Shown here: piece after piece, positions 8,901 to 16,959 of the stretch | How the letters are laid out: each line of letters starts with the position of its first letter | Position numbering within the stretch: position 1 is the first letter of the stretch | IMG/VR virus record: IMGVR_UViG_3300030333_000148 | Coordinates: 1 to 20,415 of that record | DNA from: a virus | DNA: 20,415 nucleotides | Reading direction: 5' to 3' (one strand) | Program-made: the position numbers and the translations under genes | The notes under the pieces: generated by a model | What the model was told of the DNA's origin: nothing | The model's database searches: none | The model's input: the letters and a program-made list of their open reading frames with translations, nothing else

Positions 8901-10077
8901 AGGTTTTAATACCAAGCCTATCTAATACAGACATAGTAACACCAGAAGCTGTAGCTAATATAGCACTCTTATCTTTAGCATCACCTTCCATATCATTATA
9001 TGTCATACCTGTATACATAGCCACCGGTGCTATCATACCTACAGGTGCTGTCATAGCGCCTGCAAATGTTACTCCCATATATGGTAATGAAATAGCTGCC
9101 ATGTTTCCTACGTATTCAAAGAAACCACTTAGCCCTTCAACATCCCATTCATTAGCAATAACATTACCCTCATCATCTAATGTAGGTTTTAGTATACTCA
9201 TTTTTAATTCAGGCTTAGATCTTAAATAATCATGCTGTCTTTTAATACCAGCTGAACCAATCTCTGAGAACCAATCAAATCCTGATTCTTCTCCAATCAT
9301 ATTAACAGCACCATACATTCCTTCAATAGCACCTGTTAAACCTATATCAAAGCCATCAGCCCAAGGATGAAGTGATTTGTTTTGTAATGTTCTATCACTA
9401 TGCCTATTTAAAACCATGGAATCTGTATACTCAGCTGCCATTTTCTTTCTGAATGCAAACTCTGCAATAGATTCTCCAGGTTGTCTAGGTGCATTTAATC
9501 TAGCTAGCTGCTGTTCATTCAATGCAATCTTAGCAAACTCTGAATCATACCATTGTTCTTTATCAGCAACTTGTTCTATTGTAAGTTGTGCTTGTTCAAA
9601 CTCATCAAGTGGTTCATCAGAAAACTTATTTATTCTATCTGATTTACGTGCAGCTCCCCACTGATATGCATTAATTTCTTCAGGTGAACTAAACCTACCT
9701 AACTTATTTATACCATATCTGCTTAATGTTTCTACAAAGTCTCTACCATTCTCATCAGTTATCCTAACTAATTGTCTGGTACCTGTAGCATCCATCTTAG
9801 GTGAGCCATCTGGATTTGTAAGTTTAATTACATTATTATAGTTAAACTTTTTAGCTAACCCTTCAATCTGTTCGGTAGCTGCTAAACCACCAGGAGTTCC
9901 AGGAGCAAGCTCACCCTGTCCTGTAATATGCATAATCTCAGGTGCGCTTAATCCTTCTATTCTAAATAGCTTACCTTCTTTATCTGTTATTGTATCACCA
10001 TCAATAAACTTATGTTCTTCCTGGTTTATTGCTTTAGGCATTACAAAATCAGAAGTATCTATATTATATAAAGCCAT
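5953..10077 (-). CDS. Giant internal virion protein with N-terminal staphylococcal-nuclease-like domain
   Basis: A 1374-aa protein, probably packaged and ejected with the DNA. Residues about 20-128 resemble the staphylococcal nuclease (SNase) fold: FIDGDTI (D26, D28), FRIEGLSAPE (R39, E47), then TGTRQLVRITDENGRDF (R101) and LSRYGI. D28, R39, E47 and R101 would match SNase D21, R35, E43 and R87. SNase D40 is Ser44, so calcium binding or catalysis may be altered. The rest is mostly helical with hydrophobic, Gly/Ala-rich stretches at about 328-360, 509-535, 970-993 and 1205-1255, which fit a protein that inserts into or crosses the host envelope, as T7 gp16-type proteins do. The last 200 residues (from about 1195, NPHLALFTQFQGF) resemble C-terminal parts of other podovirus internal proteins by general impression only. 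It lies between the transglycosylase protein and the polymerase-like protein. GGAG 5 nt before the ATG supports the start. Confidence 0.82.
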   Translation of the reverse strand: MALYNIDTSDFVMPKAINQEEHKFIDGDTITDKEGKLFRIEGLSAPEIMHITGQGELAPGTPGGLAATEQIEGLAKKFNYNNVIKLTNPDGSPKMDATGTRQLVRITDENGRDFVETLSRYGINKLGRFSSPEEINAYQWGAARKSDRINKFSDEPLDEFEQAQLTIEQVADKEQWYDSEFAKIALNEQQLARLNAPRQPGESIAEFAFRKKMAAEYTDSMVLNRHSDRTLQNKSLHPWADGFDIGLTGAIEGMYGAVNMIGEESGFDWFSEIGSAGIKRQHDYLRSKPELKMSILKPTLDDEGNVIANEWDVEGLSGFFEYVGNMAAISLPYMGVTFAGAMTAPVGMIAPVAMYTGMTYNDMEGDAKDKSAILATASGVTMSVLDRLGIKTLMSGVSGTILKKEYRDKMVKAYQKKEFEKTGEKVTDAVAKAAIAKMTRMESAKLIGSAAQIAKEQLTYGNILRAFAARSATGFGIESTTEVGQELTQYLASVYGSDKPFNSVDLYNRLVNAAVAGGTLGAGFAIPGAAYDAGAWADVNVRLAPAEEKRLSTEGRWAKENEDKYNIKNPDGTIARYVKPKNTLELLDGYRKKLKAKRTNEAEREAYGEVIDRSSFAGRDEAGRKQAKDRDLLEKIKAAAKEFPVLWRGSVGHAMWQDAVGSPTIRELGSFFGAFLHRVHPGRNFEEHKQGELAKYKEEIMSPAGAASMLKQRNIDTITISDMVYRFYRDVVKEQELSEVDFDNLPEEFRKDKDFYKLITSQLQKLGDKLFKDQKTAREFFLDGSKTGKRFDVGYQNNYLGTYKSLDKVQVEKNKEQFIKDLKDEFQFTQDQAKRLADAILDNNDIVDDNTLTDFNIGRGRHIPGSHKGRTLGLATHPSGKFEKYMEKDLFINVSNAAKSAARYTTYQKFVGDNGEVINQVLDEAVQKGEITEERANRLAAFLQDYLNAESGNYKKIDNETLAKIQKNVLVWTTLAGLPLATISSLVEFMMTMRALSPEQIQGVLKNAGRELGQAIWETITTPTPNLKLATGTKARLKKEERQARLKRLGYFDWDVGAAQTTGATENTFASRYLLDKYFRVIGLQQWTDYTRNVRASIADDFIMDHLATVKEGRMSGRPQNNEEQEAEEQLRNLGINVTELLEIDGLPFEKPANKTREEHLSDMRRKSERLNDILSQAEYNFVNEAIALPGTANRPLFYQNPHLALFTQFQGFIATFSANILPRLWGDYVKRGTPRLKYNAFAIMTTMIMLGFVSQYLKDLLKYGQATPYLDRLEKIQRGIGASGMIGVAERPLNFFFPIYETSSSNMVEEIFDTVSGEAAALSNVSRALTGAGQVLEGKTETGLYKLFKTAPLIGPVNILNRRLAAAGASLVE

Positions 10078-10082
10078 ATAAA

Positions 10083-10088
10083 CTCCTA
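10083..10088 (-). promoter_or_regulatory. Stop codon fused to ribosome binding site (TAGGAG)
   Basis: The TAG stop of the 1150-codon gene continues into GGAG, 5 nt before the ATG of the 1374-codon gene. Position and spacing are identical to the next junction at 5950-5955. Confidence 0.7.
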
Positions 10089-13000
10089 CTGATTAGCCAT
10101 TCCTTCCATTATATTTTCTAAGTATACTTGCCCAAACAATGCAAATGGTGTTATGTTTTCACCTGAATCAATAACATGCTGCTCAAATATTTTCTTCCAA
10201 GGTTTACCAGATTCTTTATCATTTCCTTTATATACTTTAGCAACAGTATTCCAAAATCTATTTACATCTCCTGTAACATTATTAATTTTACCATTTAATA
10301 TTACAAGTTCAGATGGATTCATTTCAATTTTATTACCATTAACTATAGCAGTTGAAACAGGCGGTACACCTTTAAGATTATCCAGTCTTTGTTTAATAGT
10401 AGCTTCTTCTAAGTAAGGTATTAAAGAAGTTATGCTAACATCAATACCTTGGGCTTCAGCTTCTTTAGCGGCTTCAATAGCCATATTCCATGCTTGCTGA
10501 ATACCAGGCCCCATTTTATAAACTTGAAACCCATTTTTATCTGCCCATGCTGCAACTTCTCTAGCAGCAAATTCAGGTTCAATATCAGTATTATATTTAT
10601 TTTGCATAATACCTTTATCAATATTTCTTTCTTGAGTTTTATCAGTACCTTCCTTAAAAGCTTTCATTTGACCTACTATTCTATCAGCAGCTTTATTAAT
10701 TTTTTCCTCATACTCAGGGGCGTTAGGTACATCAGAACCATCAGAAGTCCAAGCGCTACTAACTCTTTGCTTTACATCACCACCATCTTTATCCCATGAC
10801 CAGTAAGTAAAGTCATCGCCTTGAGCATTCTTTTTCTTAAACTTATAAGCAACCCTTGCTTGACCTGCTGCATTGTAATAAGTTTTCTCTTCGCCTTGAG
10901 GTCTAGGTGTAGAGCCAATAGGTGTAAGCATATTAGGATCACCAGTTCTTTTATAATCAGCAAGTGATTTCTTAGTATACTTACCAACGTTTTCTTTAAT
11001 AAACTTATCCATAAGAGCATTCTTTGTATCAACTCTTTTAAGATAGTTCTTTGCTACATAACCTATAGTATCATTATGATCGTAGCCTAATGCTCTTGAT
11101 GCTAAGTAAATTGCAATACCTCTTCCAAGCTCTTGACCATCTATTAAATCACCAAACAAAAAGTTAAGTACTCCTTTAGCTTGCTCATATGCAGGTGTAC
11201 CCTGACTTTGATTAGCATCATTCTGAGCAGCCTTACCAGCATCACTATTTAAATCTTGATTTAGTTCTGCTTCTTTAGCAGTATTTAAATTGTTTGCAAC
11301 GGCTGCTAACTTAGATTGACTTTCTTCTAATGGTGTAATTACTTCTGTTGTATCTTCTTGTTTATTTAAATCATCTAAAGCCTGTGAAGCTACAGTCTTC
11401 TCTGTTTCAGTTGTTTCATCAGAAGAAATAACTTTTTCTAAAGCAGCTTTATTAGCTTCCTTTTGTATTTCTTCTTTAGCCGCTTCAACATTAGGAACAA
11501 AGTTTGAGGTTGCTCTAAATTCTTCTAAGGCTTGTATTTTCTTAAGATCTTTAATTTGATCTTCAAGTTTATTAACAATCTTTCTTGAAGTTTCTAACAT
11601 TTTCGGATTAGGTTTAACGTCACGATATATAGTTAAATTCTTCATTTCATTATCAAGCATCTGTTGTTTTTTAGCTATTTGAGCTGCTATACCAACATCA
11701 GTAGGTAACATTAAATTTGAAAGTATATCACCTTCCATTTGAAGCATATTAGGTTTTGTTACTCCCATACTTACAGGCTTATCTACTTTTAATAGTTCAT
11801 CACCAGTTTCTTGATCATACATATCTGGGTCAAGTCCTAAAGGATCTAAAGTAGCAGGTACATCATCTTGTCTTATACCACCTATTAAATTATCTTCTGC
11901 TGGATCTTCAAATGCAGGTATATCTCTAAGCATTTCTGTTCCACCCCCTACACCTTGTATATCATATGATGGTACACCCTTTATTGTTCCTACTTCTTCC
12001 ATAGCTTCCATAAGATTAGGATCAATCATACCAGATGGTTCAGGAATTCTTGGAGGTTCAAATACATTTTTAAGAGTACCATCACCCATATTCATTATAG
12101 ATGTTTTATCATTTTGTTGACTTAAGTTATCAAGTTCATTAGGATTCATAATAAATTCATTAGGAACTGGTACTTCATTTTGAACTGTTGTTAAATCAGA
12201 TTGAGGTGTAAGTTTATTAGGATCTGCATAAACATCTGGTGTTGGTACAGGAACTGGCGGCTTATATGATTCAGGCATTGTAGCATCACCATAATCAAAT
12301 CCTGAAGTAAGAGTATTATCAAAAGGATTTAGTATACTACCATAATCATTTAGTAAGTTCTTTAACATCTCTTCTTCATATGTACCTAACCCTACTCCTT
12401 GACTTGCATATATAGGTCCACCTTTATTTTTAAAATCATATTCGCTTGAAGAATCAAGTGGTTTATTAAGTACTTTTTCTTTTCTTTTATTAAATTTTGT
12501 TTTAGTTTCTTTAGCATCATCAAACTTAGGCATCATTCCTGTTATACTTTTTCGTATATTGTCGTAAGTGTTAGCCATACCTTTTTGAACTGCGCTAATA
12601 GCTGCACTCCCAAGAGACTGACTGTCAGAGTCAGGTCTGGGAATATCACTGACCATCAAACCCCCAGGTATATTTTCTCTAAGCGGTGGATCTACTAATA
12701 ACATTTCAAGGTCTTCTTGAGTTGGTTTTGTTGTAGGTAAAGGTATTGGCATTACTGCAGATTTATCACCAGCTAAAACTCTAAATGGATAATGCTTTGC
12801 TTCATCAGGTACTGTACCCATTCCTCTAAACTTAATCATTCCATCAGGTCCAATAATAGTTTTACCATAATTAGGTGACTTTAAATTAGTATCCCAATAC
12901 CCATCTTTAAGTTGTCTAGTTTTTGTTGGTCCATAATTATATGCACGAAGTACATCTTCAGGTGACCAGTGTGGAAATGCTTTTTGCATACCTACTAAGT

Positions 13001-13538
13001 ATTGATATGTTTTTTCACGCATTACTTCTTCACTTACTTTTCTAGGATCAAAACCTTTTACACCAAATCCTGGCTTACTAGCTGCATCAACAGTCCATTG
13101 ATACTTACCATAAGCACCAGCATCTGACATACGAAGACCTGTATCATCATATCCTCTTTGACCTGCTTTACTAGGATCTCTATGTATACCATCTGATTCT
13201 ATAAAAGCTAATTTTTCTAATAAGTCTGGAGTAATCCAAGAAGTATCTACTTTTTTTCCCTCTTTAGCATATATAGGTTCTTTCATATTTTGAACCTTTC
13301 TGCCTTCATCATTTATCTTTTTAATTAATGGTCCGTACATATCTGTTGCTTCTTTATTAACAACAAATTCACCAGGAGTAAGCCAAGCTGGTACAGTATC
13401 AGTTCCCCTAGGTTCTCCAGGATGATCGTACATAGGTACAGCTGAAGTCATAGGAGGAACTTCTAGCTGATTATCTATTGTGATTTCTAGAGATTTCATA
13501 TTACCATAGCGGTCTTTCTGAGTGGCTTTATATTTCAT
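10086..13538 (-). CDS. Internal virion protein with lytic transglycosylase domain
   Basis: An 1150-aa protein, probably ejected to open the peptidoglycan layer for DNA entry. Residues about 103-205 carry the soluble-lytic-transglycosylase pattern: LLEKLAFIESDG with likely catalytic Glu114, GAYGKYQW (141-148) and AYNYGP (199-204). Before it, residues 47-61 (DTVPAWLTPGEFVVN) match a motif common in phage tape-measure and ejection proteins. The middle (about 280-620) is acidic and rich in Pro, Asn and Asp, with low complexity. About 620-740 is charged and likely coiled coil. The C-terminal part contains a segment LNFLFGDLIDGQELGRGI followed by more globular sequence. T7 gp16 similarly joins a transglycosylase to an ejection protein. 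The start is supported by AAAGGAGA, which lies in the last codons of the preceding gene. That gene's TAG stop is 1 nt before this ATG. Confidence 0.85.
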   Translation of the reverse strand: MKYKATQKDRYGNMKSLEITIDNQLEVPPMTSAVPMYDHPGEPRGTDTVPAWLTPGEFVVNKEATDMYGPLIKKINDEGRKVQNMKEPIYAKEGKKVDTSWITPDLLEKLAFIESDGIHRDPSKAGQRGYDDTGLRMSDAGAYGKYQWTVDAASKPGFGVKGFDPRKVSEEVMREKTYQYLVGMQKAFPHWSPEDVLRAYNYGPTKTRQLKDGYWDTNLKSPNYGKTIIGPDGMIKFRGMGTVPDEAKHYPFRVLAGDKSAVMPIPLPTTKPTQEDLEMLLVDPPLRENIPGGLMVSDIPRPDSDSQSLGSAAISAVQKGMANTYDNIRKSITGMMPKFDDAKETKTKFNKRKEKVLNKPLDSSSEYDFKNKGGPIYASQGVGLGTYEEEMLKNLLNDYGSILNPFDNTLTSGFDYGDATMPESYKPPVPVPTPDVYADPNKLTPQSDLTTVQNEVPVPNEFIMNPNELDNLSQQNDKTSIMNMGDGTLKNVFEPPRIPEPSGMIDPNLMEAMEEVGTIKGVPSYDIQGVGGGTEMLRDIPAFEDPAEDNLIGGIRQDDVPATLDPLGLDPDMYDQETGDELLKVDKPVSMGVTKPNMLQMEGDILSNLMLPTDVGIAAQIAKKQQMLDNEMKNLTIYRDVKPNPKMLETSRKIVNKLEDQIKDLKKIQALEEFRATSNFVPNVEAAKEEIQKEANKAALEKVISSDETTETEKTVASQALDDLNKQEDTTEVITPLEESQSKLAAVANNLNTAKEAELNQDLNSDAGKAAQNDANQSQGTPAYEQAKGVLNFLFGDLIDGQELGRGIAIYLASRALGYDHNDTIGYVAKNYLKRVDTKNALMDKFIKENVGKYTKKSLADYKRTGDPNMLTPIGSTPRPQGEEKTYYNAAGQARVAYKFKKKNAQGDDFTYWSWDKDGGDVKQRVSSAWTSDGSDVPNAPEYEEKINKAADRIVGQMKAFKEGTDKTQERNIDKGIMQNKYNTDIEPEFAAREVAAWADKNGFQVYKMGPGIQQAWNMAIEAAKEAEAQGIDVSITSLIPYLEEATIKQRLDNLKGVPPVSTAIVNGNKIEMNPSELVILNGKINNVTGDVNRFWNTVAKVYKGNDKESGKPWKKIFEQHVIDSGENITPFALFGQVYLENIMEGMANQ

Positions 13539-13539
13539 A

Positions 13540-14046
13540 CTATTCTCCTTTAGACAAAGGGCCCATATTTATTTCGTATTCGTTTGTAACATCCCCACCA
13601 TGTGTTTTATATTTAACTTTTGATACATTACCAAGTGGTCCTACAAAGCCACCAGTATTAAACAACTTAAATACTTTACCTAATACAGCAGCACCCATTA
13701 ACCACGGTGCAGCAGCAGCCATCATTGGTGCAAAGCCAGCACCAGCACCAGCAGCTTTGGCAATACCAGGGCCTTTCATAGCAGCAGCAATTGGATTTGC
13801 GGCAGATAACATTTTAGCATTATAAGCAGCAGCTTTAGGTGCAAACATAGAACCTAATTTACCCATTGCCATATTAGCGCCTTTCATTCCAACTTTACCA
13901 GCTACATCGGCACCAGCAGCTTGTGCAACTTCTATTAGTGGATCTTTTTGTTGTTGTACTGGTTGTGGGTTTGGTTGATAATTTGCACGTGCTAGCATTC
14001 TTTTTACTTCTTCCTCGTCATACGGCTTAGCTAGTTCTACAACCAT
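13540..14046 (-). CDS. Small Ala/Met/Gly-rich internal virion (ejection) protein
   Basis: A 168-aa protein with a charged, Pro/Gln-rich N-terminus (1-36). A long Ala/Gly/Met-rich stretch follows, with its most hydrophobic part at about 96-127 (including APMMAAAAPWLMGAAVLG), able to form a membrane-spanning helix. The tail is KLFNTGGFVGPLGN plus a short polar end. Size, composition and place just before the giant ejection proteins are like T7 gp14-class proteins, but I see no direct sequence match, so the role is inferred. Its ATG overlaps the TAA of the preceding gene by one base (TAATG), with GGAGG upstream. Its own 3' end contains the ribosome binding site of the next gene. Confidence 0.75.
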   Translation of the reverse strand: MVVELAKPYDEEEVKRMLARANYQPNPQPVQQQKDPLIEVAQAAGADVAGKVGMKGANMAMGKLGSMFAPKAAAYNAKMLSAANPIAAAMKGPGIAKAAGAGAGFAPMMAAAAPWLMGAAVLGKVFKLFNTGGFVGPLGNVSKVKYKTHGGDVTNEYEINMGPLSKGE

Positions 14047-14612
14047 TACTTACCTCCACCACCAGTAGTAGTCTGTGTTTGTTTTTGAGGGGCTGCTCCT
14101 AAATAACCAAAATATCTTGAAGCTACTGTACTAGGTGCATCAATTTTTTGTTGCTCATATGCTTGTCTAGCACTACCAACTTGACCAAGTCCTTTAGCAC
14201 CTGACTGTATATCTTGTTGTCTTTGCTGTTGAAACTGCATTGACTTATCGCCAACTGCGCTAGCCATCATTTTTTGTGCTCGAGCTGATCCACCATAACC
14301 ACCAAGTGCCGCTTGTCCAGCTGCTGAACCTACTACATTCTGTATGTCACGATTCATAGCATTCGTATAATCAAATGCGCCGGTACCTGTAACAGCTTGT
14401 TCAGCTAATGCTTGTTGTGCTTTAAGTGCTGACTCTTGAGCAGGATCCAATGCAGCTACAACACTGCTTGTATCACCCTCTTTAATTTTATCAATATCAC
14501 CTTCGTATCTATCAGTTACATCACTTAGTACTCTTTCTAAATACGGTTTAAACTCTTCATCTATACCTGAAGTAGTTACAGTTTGTTGTGGTGCGCTTCT
14601 TCCTCCACCCAT
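14046..14612 (-). CDS. Small Gln/Ala/Gly-rich virion protein, possible ejection or tail-associated protein
   Basis: A 188-aa protein with Gly-rich ends (MGGGR at the start, GGGGK at the end). The core is helical and rich in Gln, Ala and Ser, including ALDPAQESALKAQQALAEQA (about 54-73), AALGGYGGSARAQKMM (101-116) and QQQRQQDIQSGAKGLGQ (128-144). Then comes QKIDAPSTVASRYFGYLG (about 155-172). This pattern, with a Gly-Gly-Ser-Arg turn, Gln-rich helices and a terminal aromatic/Gly stretch, is familiar from small podovirus structural proteins near the tail and ejection genes, but no precise function is known to me. AGGAG in the last codons of the preceding gene serves as ribosome binding site, and the ATG is 3 nt after that gene's TAA. 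Confidence 0.75.
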   Translation of the reverse strand: MGGGRSAPQQTVTTSGIDEEFKPYLERVLSDVTDRYEGDIDKIKEGDTSSVVAALDPAQESALKAQQALAEQAVTGTGAFDYTNAMNRDIQNVVGSAAGQAALGGYGGSARAQKMMASAVGDKSMQFQQQRQQDIQSGAKGLGQVGSARQAYEQQKIDAPSTVASRYFGYLGAAPQKQTQTTTGGGGK

Positions 14613-14615
14613 AAT

Positions 14616-15089
14616 TTATTCTCCTATGACACCTCTTATTGAGGTATTTAATTTAGCATTATATCTTTTTGCTAATAGTTTACCATATCTCAATGAATCA
14701 CTTTCCCCTCTCACTGAGTCTGCCCTCCAGTGTTTACCACCATGTTTCTTAGTATGCTCTATCATAGCATCAAATAATCTATATACTATAAAAGCATTAT
14801 TTTTATTTTCTAAATTTACAATACAATCTTTAACATCCATTACATAAGTATTATTATAGTAGTTAACATATGCATGTGCTGTTAAAAATCCTTGTATGTT
14901 ATGTTCTGTAAAATCACCTATAGCTAAATAATGTGGGTTTGTTTTTTGTTTTTCAACTATATCTAAAAAGTATCTCATCCATACTGCTTCGTTATAATCA
15001 AAACCATGAAACTCACCGTTAACTATAGTATAGTTTCTCATTAATTGTATAGCTTCAAATGTATCATTGTCTTCTAATACTCTTATCAC
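14616..15089 (-). CDS. GNAT-like acetyltransferase-fold protein in the tail gene cluster
   Basis: A 157-aa protein starting at GTG. The order of elements resembles the GNAT N-acetyltransferase fold. It has an N-terminal strand-helix (MIRVLEDNDTFEAIQLM), a central strand pair (IQGFLTAHAYVN, then NTYVMDVKDCIVN) and a long helix (NAFIVYRLFDAMIEHTKKHGG), followed by strand KHWRADSVRGE and a C-terminal helix-strand. I do not see a clear acetyl-CoA-binding Q/RxxGxG/A motif, so activity is uncertain. The GTG start overlaps the TGA of the 125-codon gene by four bases (GTGA) and has GAGGAG 5 nt upstream. Its placement between the tail-fibre chaperone and small virion genes suggests a protein made late, perhaps modifying a virion or host-surface component. 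This is inference. Confidence 0.6.
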   Translation of the reverse strand: MIRVLEDNDTFEAIQLMRNYTIVNGEFHGFDYNEAVWMRYFLDIVEKQKTNPHYLAIGDFTEHNIQGFLTAHAYVNYYNNTYVMDVKDCIVNLENKNNAFIVYRLFDAMIEHTKKHGGKHWRADSVRGESDSLRYGKLLAKRYNAKLNTSIRGVIGE

Positions 15090-15463
15090 TTAGGCTCCTC
15101 AGGGAATGCAATAACATCTGGATCTGTTACATCTTTAGTTATGTCCCTTAATTTTTGTCTATATACTTTCCATTCTTCTTTAGTGCCTTTATGTGCACTA
15201 TCAGATAATTGTGTATAATCTGAATCTATAAGTAATTGATTTCTTTTAATTCTTATTTCTTTAAATTTTAATTCGTTAGGTTTGCTAAAAGTTTTTTTAG
15301 TTTCATCATAACAATAACCTACGAACTCACTTAAAGTACTATAGTTTATATCATTATTAATAACTACTTTTTCGCCTTCTTTTAAATCATCCCAATAACC
15401 AGTTTCAGATTGCATAAATTCTAAAAGAATATTATCTTTATTAAGCTTTAATTTAATTGTCAT
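15086..15463 (-). CDS. Tail fibre assembly / tail chaperone-like protein
   Basis: A 125-aa protein immediately downstream of the tail fibre gene, whose stop it overlaps by four bases (ATGA). Residues 71-124 carry the signature pattern of phage tail-fibre-assembly and tail-chaperone proteins: IRIKRNQLLIDSDYTQLSD, then EEWKVYRQKLRDITKDVTDP and a final FPEEP. This is the familiar RxxRNxLLxxSDWTQLxD...YRQxLRDI...P layout with Tyr for Trp. The N-terminal half (about 1-65) is a small acidic domain that may contact the fibre. Partners in this family help fold or trimerise the fibre. The tight coupling to the fibre gene supports that role. Confidence 0.7.
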   Translation of the reverse strand: MTIKLKLNKDNILLEFMQSETGYWDDLKEGEKVVINNDINYSTLSEFVGYCYDETKKTFSKPNELKFKEIRIKRNQLLIDSDYTQLSDSAHKGTKEEWKVYRQKLRDITKDVTDPDVIAFPEEPK

Positions 15464-16959
15464 AATCTTTTAACCTCTATAACTGTAGCACTTGCATTAG
15501 AATAAGTTAAACCACCATCGTTTCCACTTGATGATGACTGTGTATATATACTATAAGCTGTATTTTTAGCTACTGAAAACTTAAAGGCATTTGTTTGAAC
15601 TTTACCTCCTTGACCATGACTAGCACTAATACCCGCATTTAATGAAGTATTTCCAGAAAAATATACAGTCATACTACCAGCATGCCCGGATGAAGTAGCA
15701 CCACCAGCTGCTGATAAAAATACAATAATATCTGTATTTACGTTAGCTATATTGGATGAAGTAAAACTTACAATAGTTCCAGTGCCATTACCACCATAAG
15801 CAGCAGTAACAATTCCTTCAACTAAATTTTCTGCTTTAATTTGGCCAGTTATAGTTATATTAGTTACATCAATATTGGTAGAGCTAATACTAGAACCTGT
15901 TATACTGACTGCATCTATTGTTCCAGCATCAATATTATTACCACTAATTGTTGCTGAAGTTAATGAGCCTGATACAATACTTCCAGCTACAGTTGAGTTA
16001 CCTCTAATATTAACATTATTAAAGTCAGCATTACCAGATCTATCTATTTGCCAACCTGCTAAACTACCTGCTTGATTACTATAGTTATCAGATTGCAATA
16101 CAGAACCTATAGGTATAAATCCTTCTACAGTTCCAAAAGTTATTATTTGTCCTGGAGCAGTACCTGCTTGATTAGTAACTTCTAAAGTTTCTACATGAAA
16201 ACTTACTTGCCAATGCTTTTTATTAATACTATTTGCACCACTCATAGCAACAGTAATAGGAACATACTGCCAACCTAAAGTTGATAAAGCCGCATCATTT
16301 CCTAAACTAAATACACCTGAATCATAATCATATCCATCTATCACAGCACCTGTTGCAGTACCAGATGTATCTACCGGTGGTGCTGAAGGTGCACTTGTTT
16401 GAGCTGTATTATAATATAATATACCAGTAGCTACTGCACCACCATATAATAATTTAGGATCACTCCATTTAGCAGTAACTATTTCACCAGCTGATCCTAT
16501 TATTTTAGCTTCACAAAACCATATATTAGTACCAGATCTATTTAATTTAGTTTTATCCCAGTTTGTAGATTCAGTCCAACTTCCTCCAGTTACAGTATAT
16601 TGTACTGAACCCGGATTAGGTGGTCTATTTGCAGTTTCTCTATATTGTTTTATTACAAAATCTATTGCTTCATTTGAATATTCTGCAAAAGTTAATCCAG
16701 TTAAAGGTAATGTAGGATATGCATCAGTATACGGAACGTAAGCTACATAACCATTAGCTTCTTCAAATGGTGTAAACTGTTGACCTTTACCATCTAGTGT
16801 TCTAGCATATACAGCAACTAAAGATGAAGAAGTATTTACAGATTCACTTATATTATCTATTTGATGTTGCATTCTATTAGTAGCTTCGGTAACTGATTTT
16901 TCCCAAGCTAATGAAGCAGCATCTTTATTAGAGTCTAATGAAGGTTCATTAATCGTCAT
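15460..16959 (-). CDS. Tail fibre / receptor-binding protein
   Basis: A 499-aa protein rich in Ser, Thr, Gly, Asn and Ile, as is usual for trimeric fibres. An N-terminal segment (about 1-45) is probably helical and virion-attaching. A globular region rich in Tyr and Trp follows (about 48-290). Residues 302-327 (GWQIDRSGNADFNNVNIRG onward) match a motif seen in the C-terminal parts of many phage fibre and host-specificity proteins. Residues about 330-375 form short Ile/Gly/Ser/Thr repeats (GSLTSATISGNNIDAGTIDA) suggesting a beta-helical shaft. The last 115 residues (Gly/Ser-rich, ending in IEVKRL) would be the receptor-binding tip. The next gene encodes the chaperone-like partner. The start has GGAGG 6 nt upstream and overlaps the preceding TGA by four bases (ATGA). 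Confidence 0.82.
   Translation of the reverse strand: MTINEPSLDSNKDAASLAWEKSVTEATNRMQHQIDNISESVNTSSSLVAVYARTLDGKGQQFTPFEEANGYVAYVPYTDAYPTLPLTGLTFAEYSNEAIDFVIKQYRETANRPPNPGSVQYTVTGGSWTESTNWDKTKLNRSGTNIWFCEAKIIGSAGEIVTAKWSDPKLLYGGAVATGILYYNTAQTSAPSAPPVDTSGTATGAVIDGYDYDSGVFSLGNDAALSTLGWQYVPITVAMSGANSINKKHWQVSFHVETLEVTNQAGTAPGQIITFGTVEGFIPIGSVLQSDNYSNQAGSLAGWQIDRSGNADFNNVNIRGNSTVAGSIVSGSLTSATISGNNIDAGTIDAVSITGSSISSTNIDVTNITITGQIKAENLVEGIVTAAYGGNGTGTIVSFTSSNIANVNTDIIVFLSAAGGATSSGHAGSMTVYFSGNTSLNAGISASHGQGGKVQTNAFKFSVAKNTAYSIYTQSSSSGNDGGLTYSNASATVIEVKRL

Noticed and set aside
10449-10799. A 116-codon open frame on the + strand, with others of 60-95 codons at 4847, 6536, 7934, 9377 and 10153
   Set aside because: All lie antisense within the giant virion genes, lack ribosome binding sites and have composition expected from reading the complement of A+T-rich coding DNA. 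The - strand genes have recognisable domains.
10772-11032. Same-strand alternative frames inside the 1150-codon gene (also at 10430-10621) and inside the reductase (19176-19367)
   Set aside because: They sit wholly inside longer frames with clear protein features and have no supporting start signals.
15860-16000. Short Ile/Gly/Ser/Thr repeats in the tail fibre gene as a DNA repeat array or a diversity-generating target
   Set aside because: The periodicity is at protein level with diverged DNA, typical of a beta-helical shaft. No reverse transcriptase or template repeat was seen.
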